The notes: generated by a model from the sequence alone, not told the origin. Shown: positions 41,761 to 51,670, counted from the first letter of the stretch. The stretch: DNA of 64,000 nt from Notospermus geniculatus (GCA_002633025.1 NMRB01000800.1:160589-224588), one strand, 5' to 3'. A program made the numbers and translations.

Positions 41761-41989
41761 TATAGAGGTTCTTCACGTGACGTTACATTTCCATGACGAC
41801 ACGATGCCGCCATATTGGCCGTCAAAATGTCAAGCGACGTCACGGCATAAACACAGCGTCAACACACAGATCGTGACGTCAAAATGTTATGACGTGACAG
41901 TTTTGACATCGTCGCCTGCCATTTGACGGCCAACATGGCCGATTCTTTGCAGTCACATGACCGCTGTGACATAAGTGAAGAACCTCTAT
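41761..41989. repeat. TATAGAGG-type MITE
   Basis: Starts tatagaggttcttcacgtga and ends gtgaagaacctctatt. Inverse of 38171-38389. Confidence 0.85.
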
Positions 41990-42164
41990 TTGGGTTACAG
42001 GGTTATTAAACTCCTCTGAGTGGAATTTATGTAACACAAAGGGTTCGAAAAAAGGGTCTTGCAACATGAAGCTGGCTGCATTTTGTCTATTGCATTGCAT
42101 GTGCTCTGAGCCTTTCTCTTTAACAACCTCGTACAACGTTTGCGATCACTGGTATTAAAGTTCT

Positions 42165-42273
42165 GGGTCCATATTCATAAACATACTTAAGTCTAAGTGT
42201 GACACTTATCCTTTGTTCAACACAAAAGGTAAGTATCACACTTTGACTTAAGTAGTTTTCTGAATATGGGCCC
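42165..42273. repeat. GGGCCC-terminus foldback
   Basis: gggtccatattcataaacat / ttctgaatatgggccc, interior acttaagtctaagtgtgac / cacactttgacttaag. Confidence 0.85.
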
Positions 42274-42407
42274 TGGTTAGAAAATTAGGTCGAAAATATT
42301 CAGTCTTAAAAGGTTTTAGAAGCTGCAGGAACTGTGAGGCCTGCACATTCAGGTAGTGTGGTTAGATCTTGGACATTCAATTCTATTCGTTGTATGTGCT
42401 GTTGCAG

Positions 42408-42434
42408 CAGGCCTATCCCGACGCGAATCCATCA
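42408..42434 (+). CDS. Myo5: Candidate 27/24-base microexon with NAGNAG acceptor
   Basis: ttgcagcag offers two acceptors three bases apart; the donor is tca|gtaagt. Both lengths keep phase 1. Entered from the exon ending at 41310 the frame reads (A)GLSRRESI, a basic Ser motif of the kind kinases use. If joined to 45022 it continues into RFLRRSS. The flanking exons have compatible phase. No conservation evidence. Confidence 0.45.
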
Positions 42435-42451
42435 GTAAGTATGGACCTCTT

Positions 42452-42830
42452 GGGCCCGTATTCTAGAAGCGTCCTTAACTCTAAGGTCCACTTTAAGCTT
42501 TTGTATTTTGCCCTGCAAATAATAGCTAAAGGTAAACCTTAAACTAGGAAACCACTGCTGATTTTCTGTGTTGCGACTTGCTCTCCAACCTGGTACCTGT
42601 GATTGAATACGATCGCAAGGAACTGATACCGGTCCCCGACCGATTGCCGACTGAAATTGACCACATCTTCGCCACTGGTGGAAATCACGTCTAGCGAGTC
42701 CACTACGGCGATCGAGTGCCCAGTTGTAACACAACCCAGTTGCAAAGCAAGTCGCAACGCAATTTCAGCTTGAAAATCAATGGTGGATTCCTAGCTTTAG
42801 TGTGAAGGAAGCTTCTAGAATACGGCCCTT
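42452..42830. repeat. Long GGGCCC-type foldback
   Basis: gggcccgtattctagaagcg / cttctagaatacggccc, with longer spacing. The interior carries a stretch near 42560-42760 with short inverted words. Confidence 0.65.
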
Positions 42831-43810
42831 GGACTTAAATGCTAAGGATCCAGTCACACGAATTTCGTTTGTGCGATGTGGCATCCTTGCCATGAACCAT
42901 GAAATGTACATCGTGATCGTTGGTAGCGACGCACGACATGTGACATAACAGTAGAGAGAGAAGTATCATTCTGACCAGGTGGTAGGACCACCGTGCATGG
43001 CTATGGGCTACCGGCCGGTGGCTATCCCTATGTACGGTACAATCATCCTCTGCATATCATCTTTCTAAAGAGGTGTACATAAACAGCATTGATTTCTGAG
43101 GGTTGGGAAAAATGCACATGCCACGACTTACATGTATCATATTTCACCACTTCCATGCCATGTCCGAGTATAAAGTGAGGACGCCGAAATCATTGCCGCG
43201 ACGCAAGTTTTAACACAAGTTATAATGACATTATGACGTCACTTGTAACGTAAACCTGCGGCATTCAGCATATAACTTCAACTGCCAGCACTGAAGTGGT
43301 GAATCTTCTGCGGATGTCAGGTCAACCTTGCGATGGCACAGAACAGGTGCACGCTGACTTTTCAGGATCACTTTGCGTCTGAGGCACGACAGCGTGGAAC
43401 AAATCAGTCGCCGATCTGGTGTGACATGACTGCAGTTGCGTCTCAGTTACGATGATAGGGATCAGTCGCCGACCAAAAAGATCACAAATCGCAAGAGTTG
43501 AACCTATTCAACTTCTGTGTCATCCCGACGGGCGTAATCCATTCGCAGGTGACCTGAACACGGTTACGATTCCCTGCGCGCTGATGCTGCTTGTTCCACG
43601 ATGATCGTACACATTTTCATTTTTGTTACCTGACCATGATTTCTCCACCTGATGCTGACTGTTCCGTCGTAGCGCAGTGTGACCTGACATCCGCATAAAG
43701 ACCCATTGTACAGTTGTGCATGTTGTAGCATTTGACTTGCATTGCATCTCCTGTAAATTTGACCAAAGTGTATGACTGCTATCCATCAGATCATTTTCTG
43801 AGCCCAATAT
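42831..43810. other. Intron sequence, no exon recognised
   Basis: Only short open frames; gcatgtcgcacga-like words recur but no clean repeat border was found. Confidence 0.5.
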
Positions 43811-44000
43811 GTGACCCGCTCTGGCGAAAACAGTCGCATGTCGCTCAAAAGGTGAGCCTCAACGAACCGAGATGACACCAGGAGAGAATGGAAGAAACAG
43901 ATTGTTTCAGATTTCACAATAGGCAGACAATAACTGACAAATATTTTTGGTCTCAACCTGCCAAGAGCGACATCCGTCTGTTTTGCCAGAGCAGCTCACA
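43811..44000 (+). repeat. Type-B MITE
   Basis: gtgacccgctctggcgaaaa at the left, tttgccagagcagctcac at the right. Confidence 0.85.
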
Positions 44001-44139
44001 TATGGCTCTTTTAACAAACTTCAAAGAATCTGACTGCTTTACATCTAATGTAAATTTTGCCCAAAGTGTTTGAGTGCTATCCATTACCTACAGATCGTTT
44101 TCAGAGCCCCGATACGGGCTATCTATAACAAACTTCAAA

Positions 44140-44334
44140 TGTGACCCGATCTAGCAAAAATATGCGCATGTCGCAACCGAGGAAAGGGTTAACGGCCCTT
44201 GCAACACAATAGCTGAAATGTACGTCTCTGCAGGTTGACAACAGTAGCGGACAGCAGTGATAATAGTTGAGTAAACTGATGACCAATGATGATCACCTGC
44301 GACAAGTGCCTACTTTTCCTGGAACGGGTCACAT
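44140..44334 (-). repeat. Type-A MITE, reverse copy
   Basis: Starts gtgacccgatctagcaaaaa; core reversed (caatgatgatcacctgcgac); ends ggaacgggtcaca. Confidence 0.87.
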
Positions 44335-44425
44335 ATGTGTTTTCCTGAATTTGCATTTAAATCTTGGTTTGGATTGATTCATTGTATATTATTAATAGAG
44401 TGTGACTTGTTACAATTAAGACTTA

Positions 44426-44570
44426 GGGCCGTATGCACGGGTCGGACTTCACCCAAACTTTCATTAAAGTCTGACTTTTCTCAATGCTTCAAGCATAGAG
44501 ACCCCGGCATAGAGAAAGTCTAACTTCAGGTACACTTTAGGCTCAAGTCCGACCCAAGCGTACGGCCCTA
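44426..44570. repeat. GGGCC-type foldback
   Basis: agggccgtatgcacgggtcg / cgacccaagcgtacggccct-like ends, interior gtctgacttt / aaagtctaac. Confidence 0.75.
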
Positions 44571-44580
44571 AGGCTTCCTT

Positions 44581-44702
44581 TACATAGAAGTATACGGTAA
44601 TCGGAAACGCCGGTTAACAAAGGCTTCCCGAGGATTCACGACCGTGAAGCCATTGTTAACCGGCGTTTTCGTATACCGTATACTTCTATGTAATAGGGCC
44701 CT
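44581..44702. repeat. Foldback directly following the previous one
   Basis: acatagaagtatacggtaat / accgtatacttctatgt, and cgccggttaacaa / ttgttaaccggcg; followed by agggccct. Confidence 0.85.
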
Positions 44703-45021
44703 AATGGGTGGCGTCCACTAGAGCGCCTACAACATTAGGAAGCAAGTTATGTCATTTTGGCATTCTTTCCGCATCAGTTACTGTTGAGCATTTTGCCGTC
44801 TCCCGAAAGTGCAGAAACGCCGGGAAATAATTAGGAATGATAAAGACAGTGAACGGAATCTTTCAAGAATATACGGAGAGGTTGCTGAATGAATGTGGAT
44901 TATACTAAATTTGCATTCCGCATCTTGTCGGCGCCCTAGTGGACGCCAGGTTTTAGCGTCCCGCGTTGCCTCACTAACTCACTAACCCTGCTCTTCCTTC
45001 CATCACCCTGCCTCCCTCTAG

Positions 45022-45078
45022 GATTTCTCCGTCGTTCCTCCACCATCGGCTCAGTCATGTCTCCCATGAGCCCTTGTG
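45022..45078 (+). CDS. Myo5: Probable small myosin V tail exon, Ser-rich
   Basis: Acceptor ccctctag, donor gtaaga, 57 bases, phase 1 to 1. The frame reads GFLRRSSTIGSVMSPMSPCG (with codons shared at both ends). It joins in frame to the exon at 47054 (PDVLQEIEN). RRSS and SP motifs suggest a regulated linker. It could be optional, since skipping it keeps the frame. Confidence 0.65.
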
Positions 45079-45171
45079 GTAAGATCACGCCTCATCGTGG
45101 CGGAATTTTTTTAGCCTTTCAAGGAATCTGCAGGTTGTGGTTCATAAAGTATTGTGTAAGGCTGTGTATCC

Positions 45172-45411
45172 ATAGACCGTTCTCAAATTGACGTAAACGA
45201 CAAAGATCTGCGCACTTCCGCTGAAATCTCAACCATGACCTTGATCTGAAACTAAATGACCTGACGCAGATAACCCCACGACAGTGACATCGAAGACGTT
45301 GCATCAGACTCGACCATAGCTGAATCATGCTTCACATCAAATGGATTCAGATCGAGGTTCTATTGTGATTTTGGCAGAAGTGCACAGATCTGCAAATTCG
45401 AGAATCGTCGA
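45172..45411 (-). repeat. 245-bp palindromic MITE, copy 9
   Basis: atagaccgttctcaaattga at the left, tgcaaattcgagaatcg at the right. Confidence 0.88.
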
Positions 45412-45510
45412 GACTGTTCCCCTGTGGCATGTTTCCTTGTTCCCTGTTCCCTTGTGACGCATCACAGAGAGAGAATGAACCTTTGATTTGCATACTGGCC
45501 GTCCCCATAG

Positions 45511-45663
45511 GGCACAAGACCAGGTCTCATTGTCCTAACGACTCGGGTCCACGGAACAAGGGGCACAAGACCAGGTCTCATTGTCCTAACGACTCGGGTC
45601 CACGGAACAAGGGGCACAAGACCAGGTCTCATTGTCCTAACGACTCGGGTCCACGGAACAAGA
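45511..45663 (+). repeat. 51-bp tandem repeat, three identical units
   Basis: ggcacaagaccaggtctcat plus tgtcctaacgactcgggtcc plus acggaacaagg. 51 is a multiple of three, so it is open on both strands and gives repetitive ORFs. No sign of real coding. Confidence 0.92.
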
Positions 45664-45869
45664 GAACATGCCACAAGGGAACAGACTATGGATACTCGGC
45701 CTAAAGAGCATGCTTGGGACTGCTTTTGTGGTCTGACCATTGCAGATGGAATGTGGACAGTCTCTGCTGTGCTGGCCAACATTATTATTTCATATGAGTA
45801 ACCCATGTCTACTGCGTGTTGTTTGCATGTTTTTAATGAGTTGCTGGTTCAGTCATTAGTGAAGTAGGG

Positions 45870-46095
45870 TATAGAGAGCATGCACCTGACGTCATCGCAA
45901 CATGTGATCAGTCGAAATCTGCCATATTGAACAATAAATGACGTCATCGACCCACGTGGCACACTGTGTCGTCGGCGCAACAAGTGGAGCGTGTGTGACT
46001 TCAACCATGACGTGATCTACACACGGCAAACTTTGTCGTCGACGTCAGCATGGTCAAAAGTGACGTCACTCAATGACCACTGCATGTTCTCTATA
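45870..46095. repeat. TATAGAGA-type MITE
   Basis: tatagagagcatgcacctga / ccactgcatgttctctata. Holds at least four gacgtca words and cccacgtggc. Sister of 48888-49119. Confidence 0.85.
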
Positions 46096-47053
46096 TAGTT
46101 GTCTGTTGTGCTTTTGAGTAAAATCAAATCATTTCTTGGCTTGACCATTTGCCCTTGCATCTTGCCCTACTTTGGTGAGTTATATTCTGAACTTTGCCTT
46201 GACAGAGAAGTTACTCTTTGGGCATGTTTTGGGACTACAGCCATTCCTGTAGCTGGGGATTTCAGCTGTCTTTGGGAAGGGTCACTTTCTTTAGGATTAC
46301 AGCTGTTACTTACGATGACAGCTGTGGTTATTTAGGGTCACAGCTGTCCCTAACAGCATGCCATGGCCCAGTTTATACCCAAGTGAGCATGGCCATTTCA
46401 CCAAATAATTTTTTTGGCTGCATGATGAAGAATTGAATTTTTATCTACAAATTTTCTTGACTTTGTGTGAAATTGATTTGACACTGTACATTTGTTAGTA
46501 CTGGTAGTTGCATCTTGCGTACTTTTGTTGTGAGTTTGTTTGCGCCTCGGTGCAAAGTCAAATCAAACCTTCTGAGTACGCTCAATGGTATGCATGTGAA
46601 TCTGTGTACTCTGAATTTCAAAAAAATGTGTGACAGATTTGACTGTACAGGGGGTATTAGGCTTTGCTCCTTATGAAAGCCTAGAAGGCTTATTCGGTCT
46701 TCACTTTTCCATCCTCCCACGGCAAGGGAGGTATGCACTTCTCTTTATCCACACTGTGGGAGTGCATGAAGAGGAGTGAGACCAGAGCCCTGCTATGGGA
46801 GGATGCACTTTTCGGGCTTGAACATCATGGCAACAGGTCAAGCTTGAAGATTGAAGTCTGGGTTTAAGCTTGAAGTTTGCAGTTTGCCGGTTTGAACACG
46901 GAACATGTGTCTTCAACTCCTCGGTCGCACTTGCCATGAAGAAGGGAGCATGTGGTTTGATACAATGCCTGATAATCTCTGGAAGGCACTTTTGACGAAT
47001 TATATTCAGTTCAGTCATAACATCCTGACATGATTCTTGTTTATTTTCCACAG

Positions 47054-47203
47054 GTCCCGATGTCCTTCAGGAAATCGAGAACATCGCGCGCTCCGAGTCG
47101 GAAGACGCCATGCCCTCAATAAAACACCAGGATCGAGAATATCGTGGGATGTTGGAGTATAAGAAAGAGGATGAACCGTTGATGATCAAAAATCTTATCA
47201 TAG
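47054..47203 (+). CDS. Myo5: Myosin V exon (start of globular tail)
   Basis: PDVLQEIENIARSESEDAMP then REYRGMLEYKKEDEPLMIKN and LII. Matches vertebrate KDFQGMLEYKKEDEQKLVKN at the entry of the cargo-binding domain. Acceptor cacag, donor gtaaga, phase 1 to 1. Confidence 0.96.
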
Positions 47204-47231
47204 GTAAGAAATGAGAATAAAAATTGTATTT

Positions 47232-47422
47232 GTGACCCGCTCCAGCAAAAGCAGGCACTTGTCGCAGGTGATCATCATTGGTCATCAGTTTACTCAACTA
47301 TTATCACTGCTGTCCGCCCTATTGTCAACCTGCAGAGACGGACATTTCAGCTATTGTATTGTAAGGCCGTTAACCCTTTCCTTGGTTGTGACATGTGCCT
47401 ACTTTCGCTAGATCAGGTCACA
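47232..47422 (+). repeat. Type-A MITE
   Basis: Starts 28 bp after the donor at 47204. tgtgacccgctccagcaaaa / ttcgctagatcaggtcaca. Confidence 0.87.
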
Positions 47423-47495
47423 TTATGGTTATGGTTGGAACAGGCGTTGTTTGGTCTCTTTGCATTTGTTCAACCATTGTTGTTTTTCCTTTTAG

Positions 47496-47647
47496 ACCTG
47501 AAGCCAAAGATAGCAGTAAACTTGTTACCCGGTCTGCCAGCGTATATGTTATTTATGTGTATACGTCACACCGATTCCATCAATGACGATGAGAAGGTCC
47601 GAACGTTGTTGTCGGCGACGATCAGCGGAATCAAGAAAGTGGTCAAG
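47496..47647 (+). CDS. Myo5: Myosin V exon (globular tail)
   Basis: [20 protein letters not shown] then [20 protein letters not shown] and [11 protein letters not shown]. Matches [20 protein letters not shown] of vertebrates. Acceptor ttttag, donor gtgggt, phase 1 to 0. Confidence 0.96.
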
Positions 47648-47814
47648 GTGGGTGATGAACCATGATCTTAGGTTGTAATCGGTAGATTGTCAGTTGCTAG
47701 CGCCACCTGTGATGAAGTGACCGCACTGATACGAGCCTAAGTGCTGGCTGCCTATAGGGTCTGTTTAAAATTGAGTCACTCATTTCAATTCTTTGCTCTT
47801 ATTTCTTGTTTCAG

Positions 47815-47877
47815 CGACGTCACGAGGACGTCGAAACCGTGACGATGTGGCTCGGCAACACGTGCCGACTTCTACAC
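47815..47877 (+). CDS. Myo5: Myosin V exon, broken at its 3' end by poly-C/N
   Basis: RRHEDVETVTMWLGNTCRLL plus H, then an N and 14 C. Vertebrates continue with about nine more residues (CLKQYSGEE) before the exon border. These and the donor are absent from the text, so the run is probably a sequencing collapse. Acceptor tttcag, phase 0. Confidence 0.9.
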
Positions 47878-48064
47878 NCCCCCCCCCCCCCCTGATCTTT
47901 CCCGTCATCAAAATTGTTTGAGATAATTTTGTGTCCCTTCCACATGCTGCAGCATTCGTGAGGCAGTCTAGGAAATCCCTTCGGATGTCGCATTTGAGGA
48001 AAGTGTTAATTGCCTTGGTGAACCATTACCGGTAGTGATTACATAATAACTGTGTATTTTTCAG

Positions 48065-48215
48065 GCGTTCCAAAGCGAGAACACCATAAAACAAAACGAG
48101 CACTGCCTACAGAACTTTGATCTGTCGGAGTACAGACAAGTTTTGAGTGATCTGGCCGTCTGGATCTACCAGGGTCTCATAAAGCTGATGCAGCAGACAC
48201 TACAGCCAATGATAG
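48065..48215 (+). CDS. Myo5: Myosin V exon (globular tail)
   Basis: [20 protein letters not shown] then [20 protein letters not shown] and [10 protein letters not shown]. Matches [20 protein letters not shown]. Acceptor tttcag, donor gtaggt, phase 0 to 1. Confidence 0.96.
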
Positions 48216-48313
48216 GTAGGTACTTGGACCTCTATCCGACAACTGTTCTGCCTCAAACCTTGTCTCGTGGTGGTTCCGAGCTGAAATAGTTAAACGCCAC
48301 CAACTACCGCATG

Positions 48314-48661
48314 GTGGAGCCCTGTTTTAATAGCCAAGTGGTTATCACATCCGCTCAGCAAGCCGCAGGTCCCGGGTTCGAATCCAGCCCGGGCCATATG
48401 CGATTTCATTCCCGTCTCTTCACGTCCGTCGCATGGGACAGTAAGTCGTGGTGCCTTGTACCTTGTGTCTTTGCAAGGGCAAATAAAAGACTCCATCCAA
48501 GTGAGGAACATGAGTAGCTTGAGATGGCCTCTTCCGTACTTACTAGGGCCAATAATGCTTTGGCTTCAGCCCTGATGGAATCGCATGGGACAGTAAGCCG
48601 TGGTACCTCGTACCTTGTGCCTTTGCAAGGGCAAGTAAAAGACCCCATCCAAGAATCAGGC
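48314..48661 (+). repeat. tRNA-Ala-like SINE with second partial copy
   Basis: Full copy to about 48580 followed by a second body from tcgcatgggacagtaagccg to ccccatccaagaatcagg. Confidence 0.82.
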
Positions 48662-48730
48662 AGATGAGATATACATATTCCTGTCCGCTGTATGAACACA
48701 CAATCAAATTTCTTGTATATGATGTTTTAG

Positions 48731-48873
48731 TGTCGGCCATCTTGGAACACGAGGCCATCACGGGCCTTTCCGGTAGCAAACCGACCGGTATGAGAGGACG
48801 AACGAGCAGCAACGCCGGCGAGCTCGAGGACACGCGATCGAAACGCTACGGTCTAGACTCCATGATGAAGATG
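48731..48873 (+). CDS. Myo5: Myosin V exon (DIL region)
   Basis: VSAILEHEAITGLSGSKPTG then MRGRTSSNAG and RYGLDSMMKM. Matches [26 protein letters not shown] corresponds to a Ser region of the vertebrate tail. Acceptor ttttag, donor gtaagt, phase 1 to 0. Confidence 0.95.
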
Positions 48874-48887
48874 GTAAGTTCCTTGAG

Positions 48888-49119
48888 TATAGAGCTTGTG
48901 CAGATGACGTCATCACGGAAAAATCCGCCATCTTGACGGTCAATTTGACGTCAAACGACGTCAGCGACCCACGTGGTGCATTTTGTCGTCAGCACAAGTT
49001 GAGTGTGTGCGTCTTCACCCATGACGCAATCTACACGTGGCGCACTTTGTCGTCGACATCAGCATGGTGGACTGCAGGTCAAAAGTGACGTCATAATGAG
49101 CCACTGCACAAGCTCTATA
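48888..49119. repeat. TATAGAGC-type MITE 14 bp after a splice donor
   Basis: tatagagcttgtgcagatga / gccactgcacaagctctata; contains several gacgtca words and cccacgtggtg. Confidence 0.85.
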
Positions 49120-49139
49120 CACGTATTCATTGTATTGTA

Positions 49140-49263
49140 ACCATACATTCTCCAACACTGGGACGAAAGGTAGAACTACGGTATTGGAGAATGATGCAAT
49201 CACCACCAATGGTGCTGGCTTTTCACAAAAAGCGGCAACATCATGGCTCTTAAACTTGCAAAA
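49140..49263 (+). repeat. Dispersed repeat (acattctccaacactggga)
   Basis: Second copy of 12630-12760. Confidence 0.6.
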
Positions 49264-49616
49264 CCTCAATCTCCAAGCCGATACTCCAGTTTTGTCTCTG
49301 GGTCTGGGGTTCCTTGGGTGTGCTTTTGAGCACCCGAGGTCCCATACGGCCCAGGTCATGCAACCCAGGTGAGGTATGGGCGAGAGACGGTCTATGAGAT
49401 TCTTGTCGCTTGCTGTGCCTGCCAGTTGCACTTTTGCAACCCTGTGAGAGTCTACATGTCCTGCATCATCTGTCTTGGCGATTGGTCTACTGCCAGTTCC
49501 TAAACACTCACTGAGCGAGATGGCGCTTGATGGTCATGGCTGAGCCAAAGATGGCCGTCCTCTGGCCCTCCCTCAGAAAAGCACCTTATCATCCTCAGCT
49601 TTGTTTTTGTTTCCAG

Positions 49617-49774
49617 TTGAACCACTTCCATAAAGTTCTTCAGAACCATGGCATTGACCCCGAGCTCGTAAAGCAGGTCTTCACCCAGCTCCTCTACTTC
49701 ATCTGTGCGTGTGCCCTCAATAACCTTCTGCTGCGTAAGGAGATGTGTCATTGGTCAAAAGGAATGCAAATACG
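49617..49774 (+). CDS. Myo5: Myosin V exon (DIL region)
   Basis: [53 protein letters not shown]. Matches HGMDPELIKQ and [20 protein letters not shown], the DIL core. Acceptor tttccag, donor gtaagc, phase 0 to 2. Confidence 0.97.
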
Positions 49775-49792
49775 GTAAGCAGCATTCGTATT

Positions 49793-49985
49793 TGTGAGGC
49801 GATCGAGGAAAACCCGTCAGATGTCGCATTTGAGGAAAGTGTTAATGGTCTTGGTGAACCCACACATTTCAATAGCTGAAATTTAATACGTAACAGCTAA
49901 ACAGTTGCAGATTAATGCACAGGCAATCTGACAGCCCTTGTTGATCATTCAGCGACTTCCGACGGGTTTTCCTAGACCGCCACAC
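49793..49985. repeat. MITE with gaggcagtctaggaaaacccg-type ends, copy 1
   Basis: gtgaggcgatcgaggaaaac / gggttttcctagaccgccac. Relatives: 55146-55678 and a left end at about 47958-48010. Confidence 0.8.
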
Positions 49986-49993
49986 ATTTTTTC

Positions 49994-50237
49994 CATCAGG
50001 GCCTCAGCCTCAGCATTATTGGCCCTGGTAAGTATGGAAGAGGCCATCTCAAGCTACTCATGTTCCTCACTTGGATGGGGTCTTTTACTTGTCCTTGCAA
50101 AGGTACAAGGTACAAGGTACCACGGCTTACTATCCAATGTGATGGACGTGAAGAGCCTGGGATGATTAATCAGGCTGGATTCGAACCCGGGATCTGCCAC
50201 TTGCCAAGCGGACATGATAACCACTCAGCTATTAGGA
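49994..50237 (-). repeat. tRNA-Ala-like SINE, reverse
   Basis: catcagggcctcagcctcag to gataaccactcagctattag; B box complement ggattcgaacccggg. Confidence 0.85.
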
Positions 50238-50251
50238 CTCTTCAGTTTGCA

Positions 50252-50462
50252 CTATAGAGGCCTTGAATGACGTCATCCTGGCGGCCATTCTGGAGGACAC
50301 AGGACACGGAGGTGTCAGCCGACCGTGACGTGACTTGCGTGAAGTGCTCCACACCATTGTTTGACGTAACGTCATTGGGGCATGCACAGCTCATTTCGCT
50401 GCATTTCTGCAGCATGTGTCCTCCAGCATGGCGGCTTGTGACGTCATATGCAAAGCCTCTAT
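50252..50462. repeat. TATAGAGG-type MITE
   Basis: tatagaggccttgaatgacg / tgacgtcatatgcaaagcctcta; close relative of the nested element at 35466-35669. Confidence 0.85.
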
Positions 50463-50548
50463 TGCAGAATCCCAGGAACTTCTGCATACCTTGAGATAAA
50501 ACCGCGTACCTCTCCAGAAGGTTTCCTCAAATATTTTTATTTCTTCAG

Positions 50549-50720
50549 ATACAACATCAGTCATGTTGAACAATGGCTGCGCGATAACAAACTGCAGGAG
50601 GTCGGAACGATGGCGACATTGGAGCCGATCATCCAGGCATCCCAGCTGTTACAGGCACGCAAGTCGGAGTCTGACGTGGACAGCATAGCAGAGATGTGTT
50701 CTAAACTCACGGTAGCACAG
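50549..50720 (+). CDS. Myo5: Myosin V exon (DIL region)
   Basis: RYNISHVEQWLRDNKLQEVG, TLEPIIQASQLLQARKSESD, IAEMCSKLTVAQ. Matches NVSQLEEWLRDKNL and [20 protein letters not shown]. Acceptor ttcttcag, donor gtaatg, phase 2 to 0. Confidence 0.97.
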
Positions 50721-50804
50721 GTAATGATTTATTTTTTATAACACTTCCGCTGCATAGGTGAGATTTTGCCCAAAAAGATATCTGTGAAAAATTTGAAGGA
50801 ACCT

Positions 50805-50923
50805 GGGCCCATATTCATAAAACCTTGCTAGCTTAGTTGGCTGCTAGATGTGTACATTGGCCTGTACAAACTAGGCACTTTAGCAGGCAACTAAGCCTAG
50901 CAGGGTTTTATGAATATGGGTCC
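50805..50923. repeat. GGGCCC-terminus foldback (gctagcttagttgg type)
   Basis: gggcccatattcataaaacc / ggttttatgaatatgggtcc, interior ttgctagcttagttggctgc / gcaactaagcctagcagg. Relative at 63709-63812. Confidence 0.87.
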
Positions 50924-50975
50924 TGAACATGTCACTTTGGTACTCACTGGAAAGATCTGAGAGAGTACTTCCTGA

Positions 50976-51265
50976 TGATTGCATTGAACCCCTTGCAGCT
51001 ACAGTATGGTACGGCTTAACCCGCCGGCCATGGAGGCTTTCCTTTATGGCTTAGTACAGGCGTGGATCCAAGGGGGGCACCCCTCCCCCTTTCGGCCAAC
51101 AAATCTGTAAAATTGACCGTGATATTCTGAAATGTAGAGCAAATCATTGAAATTCACAGAATCATTGAATTTCAATGTTTCTAGCACAGTGCGCCCCCTC
51201 TTTTCCAAAATTGTGGATCCGCCCCTGACCTAGTAGTTGGCGCTGTGCCTCCGAGCTAAAAGTTA
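50976..51265 (+). repeat. 5S-like SINE split by a MITE
   Basis: 50976-51057 (ttgaaccccttgcagctaca, cttaacccgccggccatgga) continues at 51229 (cctagtagttggcgctgtgc, gagctaaaagttatgc) after the inserted ggatcc MITE. Confidence 0.65.
51058..51228 (-). mobile_element. ggatcc MITE inserted in the SINE
   Basis: caggcgtggatccaaggggg at the left, tgtggatccgcccctg at the right; reverse orientation to 7523-7700. Confidence 0.8.
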
Positions 51266-51358
51266 TGCACGATTTAACCCGTCGGCCATGGAGGATTGCC
51301 AATACATGTATGGCCTAGTGGTTGGCGCGTTGGCCTCGCAGCTAAAAGTTAAGCTACG
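51266..51358 (+). repeat. 5S-like SINE, second partial copy
   Basis: cacgatttaacccgtcggcc, atggcctagtggttggcgcg, gcagctaaaagttaagc. Directly follows the split copy. Confidence 0.6.
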
Positions 51359-51433
51359 CAGACTGGAATGACCGACCGACGCGTACAATACAAGGTTTCC
51401 TATATATCTAAATGTGTGTCTTTTTTCCACCAG

Positions 51434-51670
51434 ATTGTCAAAATACTTAACCTCTACACGCCAGTGAATGAGTTCGAGGAGAGAGTACCCATCGCCTTTA
51501 TCCGCAAAATTCAAGAGAAGTTGAAATCACGACAAGAAGTCGGGTCGACGTTACTGATGGACGCCAAACTCGCTTTCCCCGTAACGTTCCCGTTCAACCC
51601 GTCATCGATCGGGCTAGAGACTCTTCAGGTTCCAGAGGTGCTAAGTCTAGGATTTTTGCGGAGGATATAA
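51434..51670 (+). CDS. Myo5: Myosin V last exon (end of globular tail, stop)
   Basis: [60 protein letters not shown], ends LGFLRRI and TAA at 51668-51670. Same end as vertebrate myosin Va (LGFISRV). Acceptor ccaccag, phase 0. Confidence 0.98.
   Translation: MVKILNLYTPVNEFEERVPIAFIRKIQEKLKSRQEVGSTLLMDAKLAFPVTFPFNPSSIGLETLQVPEVLSLGFLRRI

Noticed and set aside
45429-45806. ORFs of 91 and 114 codons on opposite strands
   Set aside because: Both owe their length to three identical 51-bp units. No motif and no coding signal outside the array.
11752-50237. tRNA-Ala(AGC) genes suggested by cgcttagcaagcgg and gggttcgaatcc
   Set aside because: Each is joined to the same SINE body and tail, the acceptor stems do not pair well and the copies are dispersed. 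They are SINE heads.
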